Positions 55,001-62,687 of a stretch of DNA of 64,000 nucleotides are shown here, one piece after another. This DNA comes from an uncultured Prevotellaceae bacterium (GTDB lineage Bacteria; Bacteroidota; Bacteroidia; Bacteroidales; Bacteroidaceae), in assembly GCA_902770195.1 (NCBI GenBank), contig CACXSA010000001.1:1-64000 (forward strand). The letters are read 5' to 3'. Both the position numbers and the translations under genes were made by a program. Under the pieces are notes generated by a model, which ran no database searches, was not told the origin of the DNA, and saw only the letters and a program-made list of their open reading frames with translations. Position 1 is the stretch's first letter. Every line of letters begins with the position of its first letter.

Positions 55001-56222
55001 AGTCGCCCACATGGTGTGCGTCACCGTGTCCCAGTCCCGTGGTGGAGAGTCCCTGACCATTGTCATCGATGACCATCGAGCCAAAACAGATCTCGTCGCG
55101 TCCGTCCCAGTCGACATCTGCCACGCTATAGTTATGGTAGCCCTGTCCGTACCAGGGGCTGCCTGGCGTGTTGTTGTTCCAGCGCCAGCGCACGGTCAGC
55201 TCGTGGGTGTCGGGATTTACGTCGTAGGCAATCATCTTGTGGCGGGTATAGATACCGCGAGCCAGGAAAATGCTGGGCTTACGGCCATCCAAGTAAGGAG
55301 CACCGAAGAAGTATTTCGATGAACGGTGACCATATCTGTCACCCCAGGCAGCCTCTAAGCTGGTCTCGCCGTTCTCCAACCGTTTCAGGGGGAACTCGGT
55401 CACCACGTATGGCTTGCCGGTGCTACCCTCGCAATATACCAGGAACTCATTGCCATAGTGTGTAAACCACTCATCACCACCCGTTTTAGGTGTACGGTAG
55501 TTGGTCCACGCCGTGCCGTTCTGTCCGTCGGCACCGATGGTGTACGTCGTGCCGTCTTTCATGTGGATGACGGAGCCTTCTGACAGTCGCATCACTGCCT
55601 CGGCCTTGCCGTCTATGTCCCAGTCGTAGGCCACGATATTCTGTTCGTTGTTCTGGAAGTCTCCCATGTTGGGACCGCAGTTGACCCACCACAGCACCGT
55701 TCCGTCGAGTTTCATCACTTCTAAGATGGTGTATTCGCCGTTGTTGCCCTCTTTGGGGAAGCTGGCACTTATCTCGTTCTGGTTGTCGAACTTCATCAGA
55801 ATCTCCAGCTCGCCGTCTCCATCGACATCAGCACAGCAGGCGTCATTGGGCACCAGTGTGGAGGTGATGGAACCGTCGTGTTTCGGTGTAATCTCCAAGA
55901 AATTCTGCGCCCAGGGCGTAATCTCTTTGCTGGCAGCCTGCTCTATGCCACGCACCACGGCCTTGACCGTGTATTTGCTGTCACTTGTTCCGGCAGCATC
56001 CGTAAAGTTCGAAACCTTCAGCTGGTCGGCTATCTTTACGCCGTTACGATAGAGATTGTACGTCACGTCGTAGTACTCCTCGCCCATGATACGCCAGGAA
56101 CAATAGACTCCACCCGTTGTCTGAACGGCTATCAGCCCACGATCCAGGACATCCGTCTTGCGCTGCGCACTGATGCTCAACGTTGCTATTGTCAGAATAG
56201 CCAGTAAAAATACTCTCTTCAT
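52092..56222 (-). CDS. PL11-like lyase fused to autotransporter-type beta-strand repeats
   Basis: A 1376-residue secreted protein (signal to residue 20). Residues 20-610 are a diverged PL11 domain (ADVDGDGELEILMKFDNQN, VADVDWDGRDEICFGS, GDWREEIIARTKDN); the usual WDPSN substrate motif is replaced, so specificity may differ. Residues about 620-1330 are autotransporter-associated beta-strand repeats (VKQGDGTLVLPNVTQNYTG, LTKKGTGNMTINNVNKYTG, LTKTGNGTLVLNG) that would form a long beta-helix. The end is a T9SS-like tail, YTLDGRKLSSKPTAKGLYI then NNGKKIIIK. No C-terminal beta-barrel translocator is present, so export must use another route, probably T9SS. Confidence 0.85.
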   Translation of the reverse strand: MKRVFLLAILTIATLSISAQRKTDVLDRGLIAVQTTGGVYCSWRIMGEEYYDVTYNLYRNGVKIADQLKVSNFTDAAGTSDSKYTVKAVVRGIEQAASKEITPWAQNFLEITPKHDGSITSTLVPNDACCADVDGDGELEILMKFDNQNEISASFPKEGNNGEYTILEVMKLDGTVLWWVNCGPNMGDFQNNEQNIVAYDWDIDGKAEAVMRLSEGSVIHMKDGTTYTIGADGQNGTAWTNYRTPKTGGDEWFTHYGNEFLVYCEGSTGKPYVVTEFPLKRLENGETSLEAAWGDRYGHRSSKYFFGAPYLDGRKPSIFLARGIYTRHKMIAYDVNPDTHELTVRWRWNNNTPGSPWYGQGYHNYSVADVDWDGRDEICFGSMVIDDNGQGLSTTGLGHGDAHHVGDFNPYIHGQEIFACNEDRPGNNYRDATTSKIYYRFTSSADDGRSMMGNLTNLYPGSQGVSSRDPNLISSVINGPLAGGTKENITQNFRIYWDGDLCEETQDYSNGKNTAIGIYKYGKGRIDLLTGSMTNNDTKGTPCYQGDLFGDWREEIIARTKDNKIRIYTTTFPTEWRNYTLWHDHQYRNAMVWQMCGYNQPPHASYFLGELENINQAPPAQTITGRVEVANGGNIGSSLNNQQVLLAETGDMTVNVADGAQPYILFDNTPSWVQGHDNNNNITYDYYTHTLTGGGFAGDMRLVKQGDGTLVLPNVTQNYTGNTEVWAGTLRFDGTMETSPVWLNRHTNLISDGGNFKGGIKADYNATIYPGGKEKKGEMYASDLTLNFGSRMVFDVYSDGFADLLQAPKLTIEKKDWQNGPQYAAPVFQFVPHYLNGATNLSGLKVMIATVNELAGNIGDITIEGLDGQKAWLSYEEGKVYLNVAATREAADVVWDGGTDGIWDFDGSENFKTQDGNSTAFVTGDAVTFNDQASTTTVKVTGNLSPASVTFDNNAKNFTLEGSGSIIGNGSLTKKGTGNMTINNVNKYTGGTTLQGGKLIVGSLANSNGTEYGALGGVSNTITLDGGTLVANQSMATTQPVNISNGNGIVEVATSKQLTLGNSISGSQKELTKTGNGTLVLNGKASYGKLIVNQGIIQGGEINNIHQYPSKVVLNGGILKDPNDFNSYSTNNANVEVPEGSTATWTLDSRCDYKGKLTGAGKLTVNVTNVRCNMQGDWSEFEGTINFQNTKTGFYDPSLQWNNSYGLGKATVTGTFYNNGQDVTIGTLIDKAVVTGNGRTTVKHLDLSISKVKGTITNSYIQVEKTLILNGDINITVKGTLSKGNQIELWKVGALQANNPTLNLPELPTGLYWDTSDLLKPTGILRVTDVPTSIVWISDDGSKKSDVWYTLDGRKLSSKPTAKGLYINNGKKIIIK

Positions 56223-56243
56223 ATCTGTTTTATTGTTTAGTTT

Positions 56244-56780
56244 TTATTCCTTCTTGGCGTTATCTACGATATAGTTTATGCCATTGTTCACCATATCGTA
56301 CTGGATGCCATCACAGCTTAACTGCGTCACGTTCACCGTCATCGATAACTCGTCGTAGGTTGTGTTCGCAAATAGTGCGCCTTCCATCAGCGCATAAACC
56401 GTATAGTTTTTGCCATCGACCTTCACCGTCAGCATCAAGTCAGTTGGTTCCAGAAGCAGATAAGCGTTGCTGCCCGTGACAGCCATCTGGTCTATGGGTG
56501 CTTTAAACACGATGCTGCCGGCCGATTTCTCAGCCTCGTCCAATGCAGCGTCCTTAAAGATGCGCTGTAGGATAGGTCTCACGGGTAGATATTTCACCTC
56601 AAAGTCGTCACCTACCGTCAAGTTGACCTTCTGAGGAAGGTTATCGACCATGATATTACCCACGTAGGTTCCTTTGATGGTATAATAGAGTTGCCTGGCG
56701 TTCCCCTCGTCCATCGTAGTTGTTGACTCGGTGCAGCCATAACAGCACACCAATGCGAATAAGAATAATAGTTTTTTCAT
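56244..56780 (-). CDS. DUF4840-like lipoprotein
   Basis: A 178-residue lipoprotein (CCYGC, Cys16). The body is beta-rich (IKGTYVGNIMVDNLPQKVNL, VDGKNYTVYALMEGALF) and resembles the DUF4840 family of Bacteroidota lipoproteins. No catalytic residues can be named. It is first in the block with the two PL11 genes, 21 bp ahead of the chimera, so it may bind products or help display the lyases; this is inference from place. Confidence 0.6.
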   Translation of the reverse strand: MKKLLFLFALVCCYGCTESTTTMDEGNARQLYYTIKGTYVGNIMVDNLPQKVNLTVGDDFEVKYLPVRPILQRIFKDAALDEAEKSAGSIVFKAPIDQMAVTGSNAYLLLEPTDLMLTVKVDGKNYTVYALMEGALFANTTYDELSMTVNVTQLSCDGIQYDMVNNGINYIVDNAKKE

Positions 56781-56803
56781 TTATCGTAGTTTGATTTTAT
56801 TTG

Positions 56804-56834
56804 CAAAGGTACAGATTAATCTCCTAACAGCCAA
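56804..56834 (-). promoter_or_regulatory. promoter of the DUF4840-like/PL11 operon
   Basis: On the minus strand TTG (56834-56832), a 20-bp spacer and TACCTTTG (56811-56804) followed by C match the Bacteroidota consensus fully. The start codon is 23 bp downstream. Confidence 0.7.
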
Positions 56835-56889
56835 ATAATAAACAAATTTTTCTTTCGGAGTATTTCAGAATACTCCAAGAGTATTGTTG

Positions 56890-57020
56890 AATAAGGCAAG
56901 GTTATTCCAAAATAAGGCAGGGCTATTCCAAAATATGGCAGGGTTATTCCAAAATAAGGCAGGGTTATTCTAAAATAAGGCAGGGTTATTTCAAAATAAG
57001 GCAGGGTTATTTCAAAATAT
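56890..57020. repeat. 21-bp tandem array, about six units
   Basis: AATAAGGCAGGGTTATTCCAA repeats with an exact 21-bp period from 56890 to about 57020, with small changes (GGCTATT, ATATGGC, TTTCAA). Each unit can form AATAA/TTATT. The array lies upstream of the promoter at 56804-56834 and downstream of the PL9 gene. No gene is supported in 56781-57238 (458 bp). Confidence 0.9.
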
Positions 57021-57102
57021 ATTCTTCAAAATCCTATTTTTTTTGTACCAATTATCTATATGTTTTACTCCTTTTTTTGTTGCTTTTCGCCAAAAATCGG
57101 AA

Positions 57103-57180
57103 TTTGCTGCCACCCTGCTCCCACCAAAAATGTGCCTAAATACTGGTGTTCTAGAAGATTGGTGGCAGAGTGGCAGCAAA
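57103..57180. repeat. imperfect inverted repeat around a short loop
   Basis: TTTGCTGCCACCCTGC (with CCCACC following, 57103-57125) faces GGTGGCAGAGTGGCAGCAAA (57161-57180). The arms pair over about 20 bp with a few mismatches and a 35-base loop. It could be a remnant of a small mobile element or a structured RNA; no transposase is inside. Confidence 0.7.
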
Positions 57181-57238
57181 AACAAAAAATTTTATTTTTC
57201 CATAAGGATGGAGAAACGAATTATTTGAAGAAGCTTAT

Positions 57239-58582
57239 TTAGTCCGTTCCTTCCCATGCCCATCCCATCTGTCGCTGAGCCAACACGCTGCCTTTCTTGG
57301 CACGCATAAATGTCATCTCGGGCAGGTTGCCATCAGCATCGCGTGGAGAGAAAAGGGTGGCGGAATTCGTGGAGACAAACATGTTGGCAGTGATAGTCAC
57401 AGCAGTTTCTGCAGGAGTGAAGGAGTTGTTTTCGATAGTGCATTGGGTAGCATCGCAGTTAATGAGGTTCCCGCCGTTCAATGAGTCGGTAAAGGTGAAC
57501 GACACGTTATTTCTGAGGATATGTCCATATCCAGGGACATCGACAGCTTCTTCGTCGGATTTCCGGTTGACCATGTTGTAGTTGGAGCGGTTGTACCATG
57601 AGGAGTTGTATTCCCAGCGGCAACCGCCTAAATGGTGGTTGGAATAGATTCCGAACGACTTGTTGCGAAAAGCCACGCAATGGTGGATATAGTTTTGCGG
57701 ACAGATTGCAGGGCATTTCGTTGGCCTCGCTTTCATGCCATACCCGCCAGCCTTGAAACCATTACCGTCGCCTGCGGACTGGAATGTTGTGGTGTCCCTG
57801 GCATCAGAGGTGGGACGGTAACCGTTATAGAATGCCCAGCAATGGTCTATCTCGACAGGGGCCAGATTGTTGATCAGGTCAAAGCCGTCATCGCTGTTGC
57901 GCCATGCACGACAAAAGCGTATGGCATTGTCCGTATCGGTGGTCTGTTGTAAATGGAAACCGAAACCGTCCACATTACCTCCATAGTCACCTTCGCTATA
58001 GTTGTCGTAGTTATTATAGGCATCGCAATTGATGACCAGATTGTTTTTTCCTCTTGTCTGGTAATAACCAATAGCCATTCCGTCGTGCATGGCAATGTTC
58101 TCGACAATACAGTAGGAGCCTTTTCGAGCCGAGACGCACTCCGACTGGGTGTGTCCCTTGATGCGCACAGGAACACCAATGATGTCGAAATTGCGGAGGT
58201 GAAGATAGTCGGCACCCAAATAGAATGCCGAAAAACGATACTTACCATTCAACTGCATGCCGCTGAAGTCAAATACGGGCCGCTCGCCAGGATACCCCAT
58301 GACACAGGTTCTCTTAGACACCGTACCGGCTTTCTCCAATGCAAAGACATAAGCATACGTATTGTCTTTCTTCATCACTTGGTCATCGGTTATCAGATAG
58401 GTTCCACCTCTGAAACAGATGGTGTCACCCGAGGAAATCTTCTTATATGCAGCAGGTAGCGTTGCCATTGGTTGGTCGATGGTTCCTGCTGCACTGTCAC
58501 TACCGTCAGTAGCTACATAGACAACTTTGGCTTGCATGGTAGCAAGCATCATCAAGGCGAGGAAGAGCAATACTTTTCTCAT
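57239..58582 (-). CDS. PL9 pectate/rhamnogalacturonan lyase
   Basis: A 447-residue secreted parallel beta-helix lyase. Start at 58582 gives the signal peptide (cut near MQA, residue 18); the frame is open 36 bp more. The key residues of the Pel9A type are all present: calcium ligands in GGNVDGFGFH (Asp205) and RNSDDGFDLI (Asp231, Asp232, Asp235) and the catalytic base in GDGNGFKAGG (Lys277). It would cleave homogalacturonan or RG-I backbone. A terminator lies between it and the upstream surface-protein gene, so its expression may come from read-through. Confidence 0.93.
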   Translation of the reverse strand: MRKVLLFLALMMLATMQAKVVYVATDGSDSAAGTIDQPMATLPAAYKKISSGDTICFRGGTYLITDDQVMKKDNTYAYVFALEKAGTVSKRTCVMGYPGERPVFDFSGMQLNGKYRFSAFYLGADYLHLRNFDIIGVPVRIKGHTQSECVSARKGSYCIVENIAMHDGMAIGYYQTRGKNNLVINCDAYNNYDNYSEGDYGGNVDGFGFHLQQTTDTDNAIRFCRAWRNSDDGFDLINNLAPVEIDHCWAFYNGYRPTSDARDTTTFQSAGDGNGFKAGGYGMKARPTKCPAICPQNYIHHCVAFRNKSFGIYSNHHLGGCRWEYNSSWYNRSNYNMVNRKSDEEAVDVPGYGHILRNNVSFTFTDSLNGGNLINCDATQCTIENNSFTPAETAVTITANMFVSTNSATLFSPRDADGNLPEMTFMRAKKGSVLAQRQMGWAWEGTD

Positions 58583-58605
58583 AAGATGGTTAGCTTTATT
58601 ACGTT

Positions 58606-58643
58606 TAAAAATCCCCACGCACAGAAAAAACTGTGCGTGGGGA
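58606..58643 (-). terminator. strong intrinsic terminator between the surface-protein and PL9 genes
   Basis: On the minus strand TCCCCACGCACAG pairs with CTGTGCGTGGGGA (13 bp, loop TTTTTT) and is followed by TTTTTAAACG. It lies 22 bp past the stop codon of the surface-protein gene and 24 bp before the PL9 start, too close for a separate PL9 promoter. Confidence 0.9.
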
Positions 58644-58665
58644 ATATAATAGGGGTTTCACGCTA

Positions 58666-60846
58666 TTAGCGAACAATGAACTTCTTGCCCTGCTTGATGT
58701 AGATACCCTTCTTAAGAGTAGTTACCTGAACACCATTCAGGTTGTAGATAGGAGCATTGTGGTCAGAAACAACCTTGTTGTAAGGAAGTGTCTCGATACC
58801 AGTAGGATTCTTTGACTTGAAGATGTCAATGCGAGTGATAGCAGTATCGATACGATAGAGACCGAAGATATCGGTTCCTTTCAGAACGAGAGCTTGACCA
58901 TCCTTGGCATTAGCACCATTGATCTGCTGGTTTGCATTTGCAACAGCAGTACCCAGATTCATAGCCAGATACTGAGCCTTTGCATCAGCATAAGATGTTC
59001 CTGCGGGGAAGATGGGGTGCTCAGCAGTGCTACCATAGTCAGCAACAAGATATACCATGTAAAAGTCGTTATCGGTCAAGCCATCGATACCGATATTTGC
59101 ATTAGCTACAGAAATACCTGCAGTCTGCTCATCGCCCTTCACACCAGTGTTAATCAGACCAATGCCATAGTTCATCTTAAGAGCAGGTACGTCGCTACCG
59201 TCAGCTACAGCGGGATCTGCCTCGCCAGTGTACCATGTGTATGCAGGAGCAAAGATGGTGGTAGCAACTTCCTTCGTCAGTTTAGAAGGAACGAGCTGGA
59301 AGCGACGGATGCCCTCAGCCTCAGTATTGGTGGTGGGACCCCATACTACATGGGTGTCAGACTTGGCAGTTCCATCTTCGTTGAACTCGCCATTCTCGAT
59401 ACCGAACCACATACGTGAACGTGCTGTCCAGTTGCCCTCACCAGACATCTTGTCAGCGCGGAGTTCTTCAATCTCTGTGAAGCCCTTGGCAAGCAGGTCA
59501 GCCTCCGAAGTATGCTGGAAATCGATGGTCTTATCAATGGCGAAATCAGTATTGTTTTCATAAGTGATAGTGGTCTCACCAAAGCCATAGGCATGAGTAG
59601 TAACTGTCAGGGTACCCTGTGCTTCAGCGGCATAAACAGCACCGCTTGCTACCTCACCACTAGACTTGTCGCCATTGCTGTATTCCCATGTGAGGGTGAT
59701 GTTGGGCTGTGTTGGAACAGTAGAATTGTCAACGGTCATCTTCAGAGACTTTCCATAGCCTTCGCTAACCTTAATGATTTCAATAGCTGCTTTGGGCAGA
59801 GGGATGACCTCAGCAACAACGTCATACTTCACATGCTCTGAAGTAGCAGAGCCAGACTCGGTCCAAACCTCCAGCGTACCAGAAGTCTCGGTGATATATC
59901 TGTAGGGGTTCTCGACAGCAGTATCCTCACCACCCTCGGTCTTCTTAACATGCAGAATCTCGCCTTCCTCGAAATAGATATCGAAAGTACGTTTCTTTTG
60001 ATCAACCTCTACGAGAGAGATGGTCGGTGTGTTGGCATAGTCACCCTCGGTGATAGCTTGAACCTTTACCTCGTCAATGTCGGCAACGCTGTTCTGACGA
60101 CCCATCAGAACGTTCAGACCCTTGACGAAAGGATCGCAGTTGTCAGCTAGCTTGCTCTCACCAGACTTAACCTCTGCACCTTCAAGCTCAGAAATCTTCC
60201 ACTTAGTCTGCTTGGTCTCGGTGTTAATAGTTACCTCGATGTCGTACCACATACCTTCTGCCAGCGTGATAGTAGCGTTGGTAGTGTCTCTGTTTACAAC
60301 GAATTCTGTTGCATGAGTGCTGACGTCCTGATTGTCTATCCAATAAGGGTTAGTGTCAGAATAAGCGCCCTTCAGCTGAGTAATAGAGAAGAGGCAAATC
60401 GAGTCTAAGGTACAATACTGACCATTGTTAACATTGTAACCATTTGATTTGTTGCTAACATAAGCCCAACTGTTGTTCAACAGTGCAAGCTCTGTAGAGA
60501 ACTGAGTATCCTGAGGCTTAGCAGCCAAAGAATTTCGAACGAAACCCCACTGGAATTTCACAGTGTACTCTTTGACATCCTGACCTTCAAAAATACCAGC
60601 CTCTCTTCCGTAGTTGAAATCCAGAACGGCATTACGGTTGTTGTTAGCACCGAGGCTAAAACGGAACCAAGCCCCATACTCTGTGGACTGCATCGACATG
60701 TTGCCGGCGAGGTTAGGAGATTTCCAACCTGCATCGGCAGGAGTGCCTGCAGACTCAAAATCCTGCTTGTACAGGTTCTTTGTACCAGCTGTTGCAATCA
60801 CTGTAAAAGCAAACAGCGCAGCGAAAAGAAGATAAAATTTTTTCAT
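58666..60846 (-). CDS. secreted surface protein next to SusCD with a T9SS-like tail
   Basis: A 726-residue protein with a signal peptide (MKKFYLLFAALFAFTVIATA, cut near residue 20) and no catalytic motif. The N-terminal third looks like a jelly-roll carbohydrate-binding domain (YKQDFESAGTPADAGWKSP, FRFSLGANNNRNAVLDF); two or three beta-sandwich modules follow. The end reads IYNLNGVQVTTLKKGIYI then KQGKKFIVR, the short T9SS-type tail. The place right after susD is where PULs encode SGBP (SusE/F-like) glycan-binding proteins, so that role is likely. It has its own promoter and terminator. Confidence 0.7.
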   Translation of the reverse strand: MKKFYLLFAALFAFTVIATAGTKNLYKQDFESAGTPADAGWKSPNLAGNMSMQSTEYGAWFRFSLGANNNRNAVLDFNYGREAGIFEGQDVKEYTVKFQWGFVRNSLAAKPQDTQFSTELALLNNSWAYVSNKSNGYNVNNGQYCTLDSICLFSITQLKGAYSDTNPYWIDNQDVSTHATEFVVNRDTTNATITLAEGMWYDIEVTINTETKQTKWKISELEGAEVKSGESKLADNCDPFVKGLNVLMGRQNSVADIDEVKVQAITEGDYANTPTISLVEVDQKKRTFDIYFEEGEILHVKKTEGGEDTAVENPYRYITETSGTLEVWTESGSATSEHVKYDVVAEVIPLPKAAIEIIKVSEGYGKSLKMTVDNSTVPTQPNITLTWEYSNGDKSSGEVASGAVYAAEAQGTLTVTTHAYGFGETTITYENNTDFAIDKTIDFQHTSEADLLAKGFTEIEELRADKMSGEGNWTARSRMWFGIENGEFNEDGTAKSDTHVVWGPTTNTEAEGIRRFQLVPSKLTKEVATTIFAPAYTWYTGEADPAVADGSDVPALKMNYGIGLINTGVKGDEQTAGISVANANIGIDGLTDNDFYMVYLVADYGSTAEHPIFPAGTSYADAKAQYLAMNLGTAVANANQQINGANAKDGQALVLKGTDIFGLYRIDTAITRIDIFKSKNPTGIETLPYNKVVSDHNAPIYNLNGVQVTTLKKGIYIKQGKKFIVR

Positions 60847-60900
60847 AATTAAATTTGGTTTAAATTAGTAATATAAAAGAAAGTAAAGTTTATTTTAATG

Positions 60901-60930
60901 CAAAAGTAAGGAAAAAAAGCAAAAGTGCAA
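60901..60930 (-). promoter_or_regulatory. promoter of the surface-protein gene
   Basis: On the minus strand TTG (60930-60928), a 19-bp spacer and TACTTTTG (60908-60901) followed by C match the Bacteroidota pattern. The leader would be about 50 nt. Confidence 0.65.
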
Positions 60931-60960
60931 ATAATCTCCCGTTTTTTTTACATTTTTTAA

Positions 60961-60992
60961 ATGTAGGCAGGACACTCATGCCCTGCCTACAT
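60961..60992. other. perfect hairpin behind susD
   Basis: ATGTAGGCAGG and CCTGCCTACAT form an 11-bp perfect stem with a 10-base loop, starting 6 bp after the susD stop codon. On the minus strand it is followed by an A-rich stretch and no T-run, so it may protect the susCD mRNA end or act as a weak terminator. Confidence 0.75.
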
Positions 60993-60998
60993 GGGTCG

Positions 60999-62666
60999 TT
61001 AATTCCAGCCAGGGTTCTGAGTCAGTATGTTACCGGACTTAAGAATCTCGGTCTGCGGAATGGGGAAGAGGTACATCTTGTCCTCCCACAGGCGGTTCTG
61101 CACCACCTTCTTAGTCTCAGTGTATGAACCGTCGGCATTCTTGATGATTTCCATACCATAGATGGTCTTGAAGTACTTCTCGGCTTCCTTCCAGCGACGA
61201 ACGTCGAAGAAACGATGACCCTCGAAAGCCAGCTCTACGAAGCGCTCGTTCTCGAGTTTGGCCTTGAAATCAGCGGCACTCAAGTCCTTGGCGATGTTGG
61301 CCAAGCCGGCGCGCTTACGAACCACGTTGATAGCAGCCTCGGGAGTCATGGCGAATCCTGTGACGGCTGAATAGGCACTGCCTGAGAGGTTAAACATAGC
61401 CTCGGCATAGTTCAGGTAGAACTCTGCTAAGCGGAAGGTCACCCATACGTGCTTACAGGTGTTGGCACCGTTACCAGCAATCTGTACCGACTCCGTAACG
61501 TACTTCTTTAGATAGTAGCCCGTAGTAGTGGCGTATGTATTAGGCAGACCGTTGACACCGCCGACAAAGGTCTCCAGCGGCTGGGTGTTGGCATTAGGCC
61601 AAGAGTCACCATTGCAGGCAATGGACGCGGCAAAGCGCTTGTCGCCGTTCTCGTAGGCCTCCACGAGGTTCTGCGAGGGACAGTTTCCACCGCCACCGCC
61701 AGCACCTGCACCAGTCATGCCCACGGGGAAGTTGTTGGTCTCGAAGGTGCGGTTCTCGGTCGGCATACGACGTCCGAAGATGATTTCACCCACAGCAGCG
61801 GCATCGCTCCAGCTGGTGTTGCCGATGAATAAGCCCTTGTAGTCGTTAGACAGCTTCATGCCACGGGCGGTACAAGCGTCAATGACGGCTTTGTTGGCCT
61901 CTGCAGCCTTGCGCCAGAGTTCCTGGTTATTATCAGGATTGAAGAGAGGGCTGGCATGATAGAGGGCAGCACGGGCACGCAGGGCAAGCACAGCCAGGTT
62001 GTTGGCACGTCCGTTGTTGGCGGGCGTCATAGCTAGGTTGCCCAAGTCACCATAGTCCTCGGTGATTTCGTCCTTGATGGCTTCACACTCATCGTCGATG
62101 AACTCGAAGATTTCCTCTGCGGTAGCACGGGGCTGTGCATTGGCCTCTTCAGCAGACAGGTTCTCTGTCAGCAAGGGTACACCACCATACTGACGAACCA
62201 GCAGAAAGTAGAAGTAGGCACGTGCCCAGCGGGCCTCCCATTGGTAGTTGTTATACTGGTACATCTCTGCCTTGAAGTTCTTGTCGAGTTTGTAGTCGTC
62301 GAACGTCAGGTCCGTGAACTCATCCAGGAACAGGTTACAATAGGCGATGCCATGATAGCAGGTAGTCCAGATGGAGCTATTGGCATTGGTAGGGCTCCAG
62401 GCTCCGTTGAAGAAACTCTCGATGGAGTTACCGTCATGTGAATAGACGGCCTCGTCGGTAGCCGATGCGAGCGTGGCACCATTGTAATTGCCGAAGTCGG
62501 AGTCGAGGTCGGCATAGATGGTGGACAGGAAACCACCGGCACGCTCAAACTTCTTCTGCATATAAGCCTCGTCGTACACGCTGAACTCCTTGTAGTTCAT
62601 CTTGTCGCCGCATGAAGCCAGTGTAACGATGGCAAGTCCGCTTAATAAAATATTCTTCAGTTTCAT
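60999..62666 (-). CDS. susD: SusD-family nutrient-binding lipoprotein
   Basis: A 555-residue RagB/SusD lipoprotein (TLASC, Cys19). It shows the helical TPR-like core and SusD signatures: WARAYFYFLLVRQYGGVPLLTE (about 145-167), the insert with TLASATDEAVYSHDG, RLAEFYLNYAEAMFN and the C-terminal ERFVELAFEGHRFFDVRRWKEAEKYF and LFPIPQTEI. It sits on the outer membrane surface over SusC and captures oligosaccharides, here probably RG-I fragments. It follows susC by 21 bp. Confidence 0.96.
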   Translation of the reverse strand: MKLKNILLSGLAIVTLASCGDKMNYKEFSVYDEAYMQKKFERAGGFLSTIYADLDSDFGNYNGATLASATDEAVYSHDGNSIESFFNGAWSPTNANSSIWTTCYHGIAYCNLFLDEFTDLTFDDYKLDKNFKAEMYQYNNYQWEARWARAYFYFLLVRQYGGVPLLTENLSAEEANAQPRATAEEIFEFIDDECEAIKDEITEDYGDLGNLAMTPANNGRANNLAVLALRARAALYHASPLFNPDNNQELWRKAAEANKAVIDACTARGMKLSNDYKGLFIGNTSWSDAAAVGEIIFGRRMPTENRTFETNNFPVGMTGAGAGGGGGNCPSQNLVEAYENGDKRFAASIACNGDSWPNANTQPLETFVGGVNGLPNTYATTTGYYLKKYVTESVQIAGNGANTCKHVWVTFRLAEFYLNYAEAMFNLSGSAYSAVTGFAMTPEAAINVVRKRAGLANIAKDLSAADFKAKLENERFVELAFEGHRFFDVRRWKEAEKYFKTIYGMEIIKNADGSYTETKKVVQNRLWEDKMYLFPIPQTEILKSGNILTQNPGWN

Positions 62667-62687
62667 AATCTTCTGTCTGTTTAAAAG

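Noticed and set aside
57043..57242. Two 60-residue plus-strand frames
   Set aside because: They lie across the inverted repeat at 57103-57180, lack a ribosome binding site and do not resemble any protein.
60961..60992. Canonical terminator behind susD
   Set aside because: The stem is perfect but the minus strand continues with A-rich sequence, not a T-run; kept only as a hairpin.
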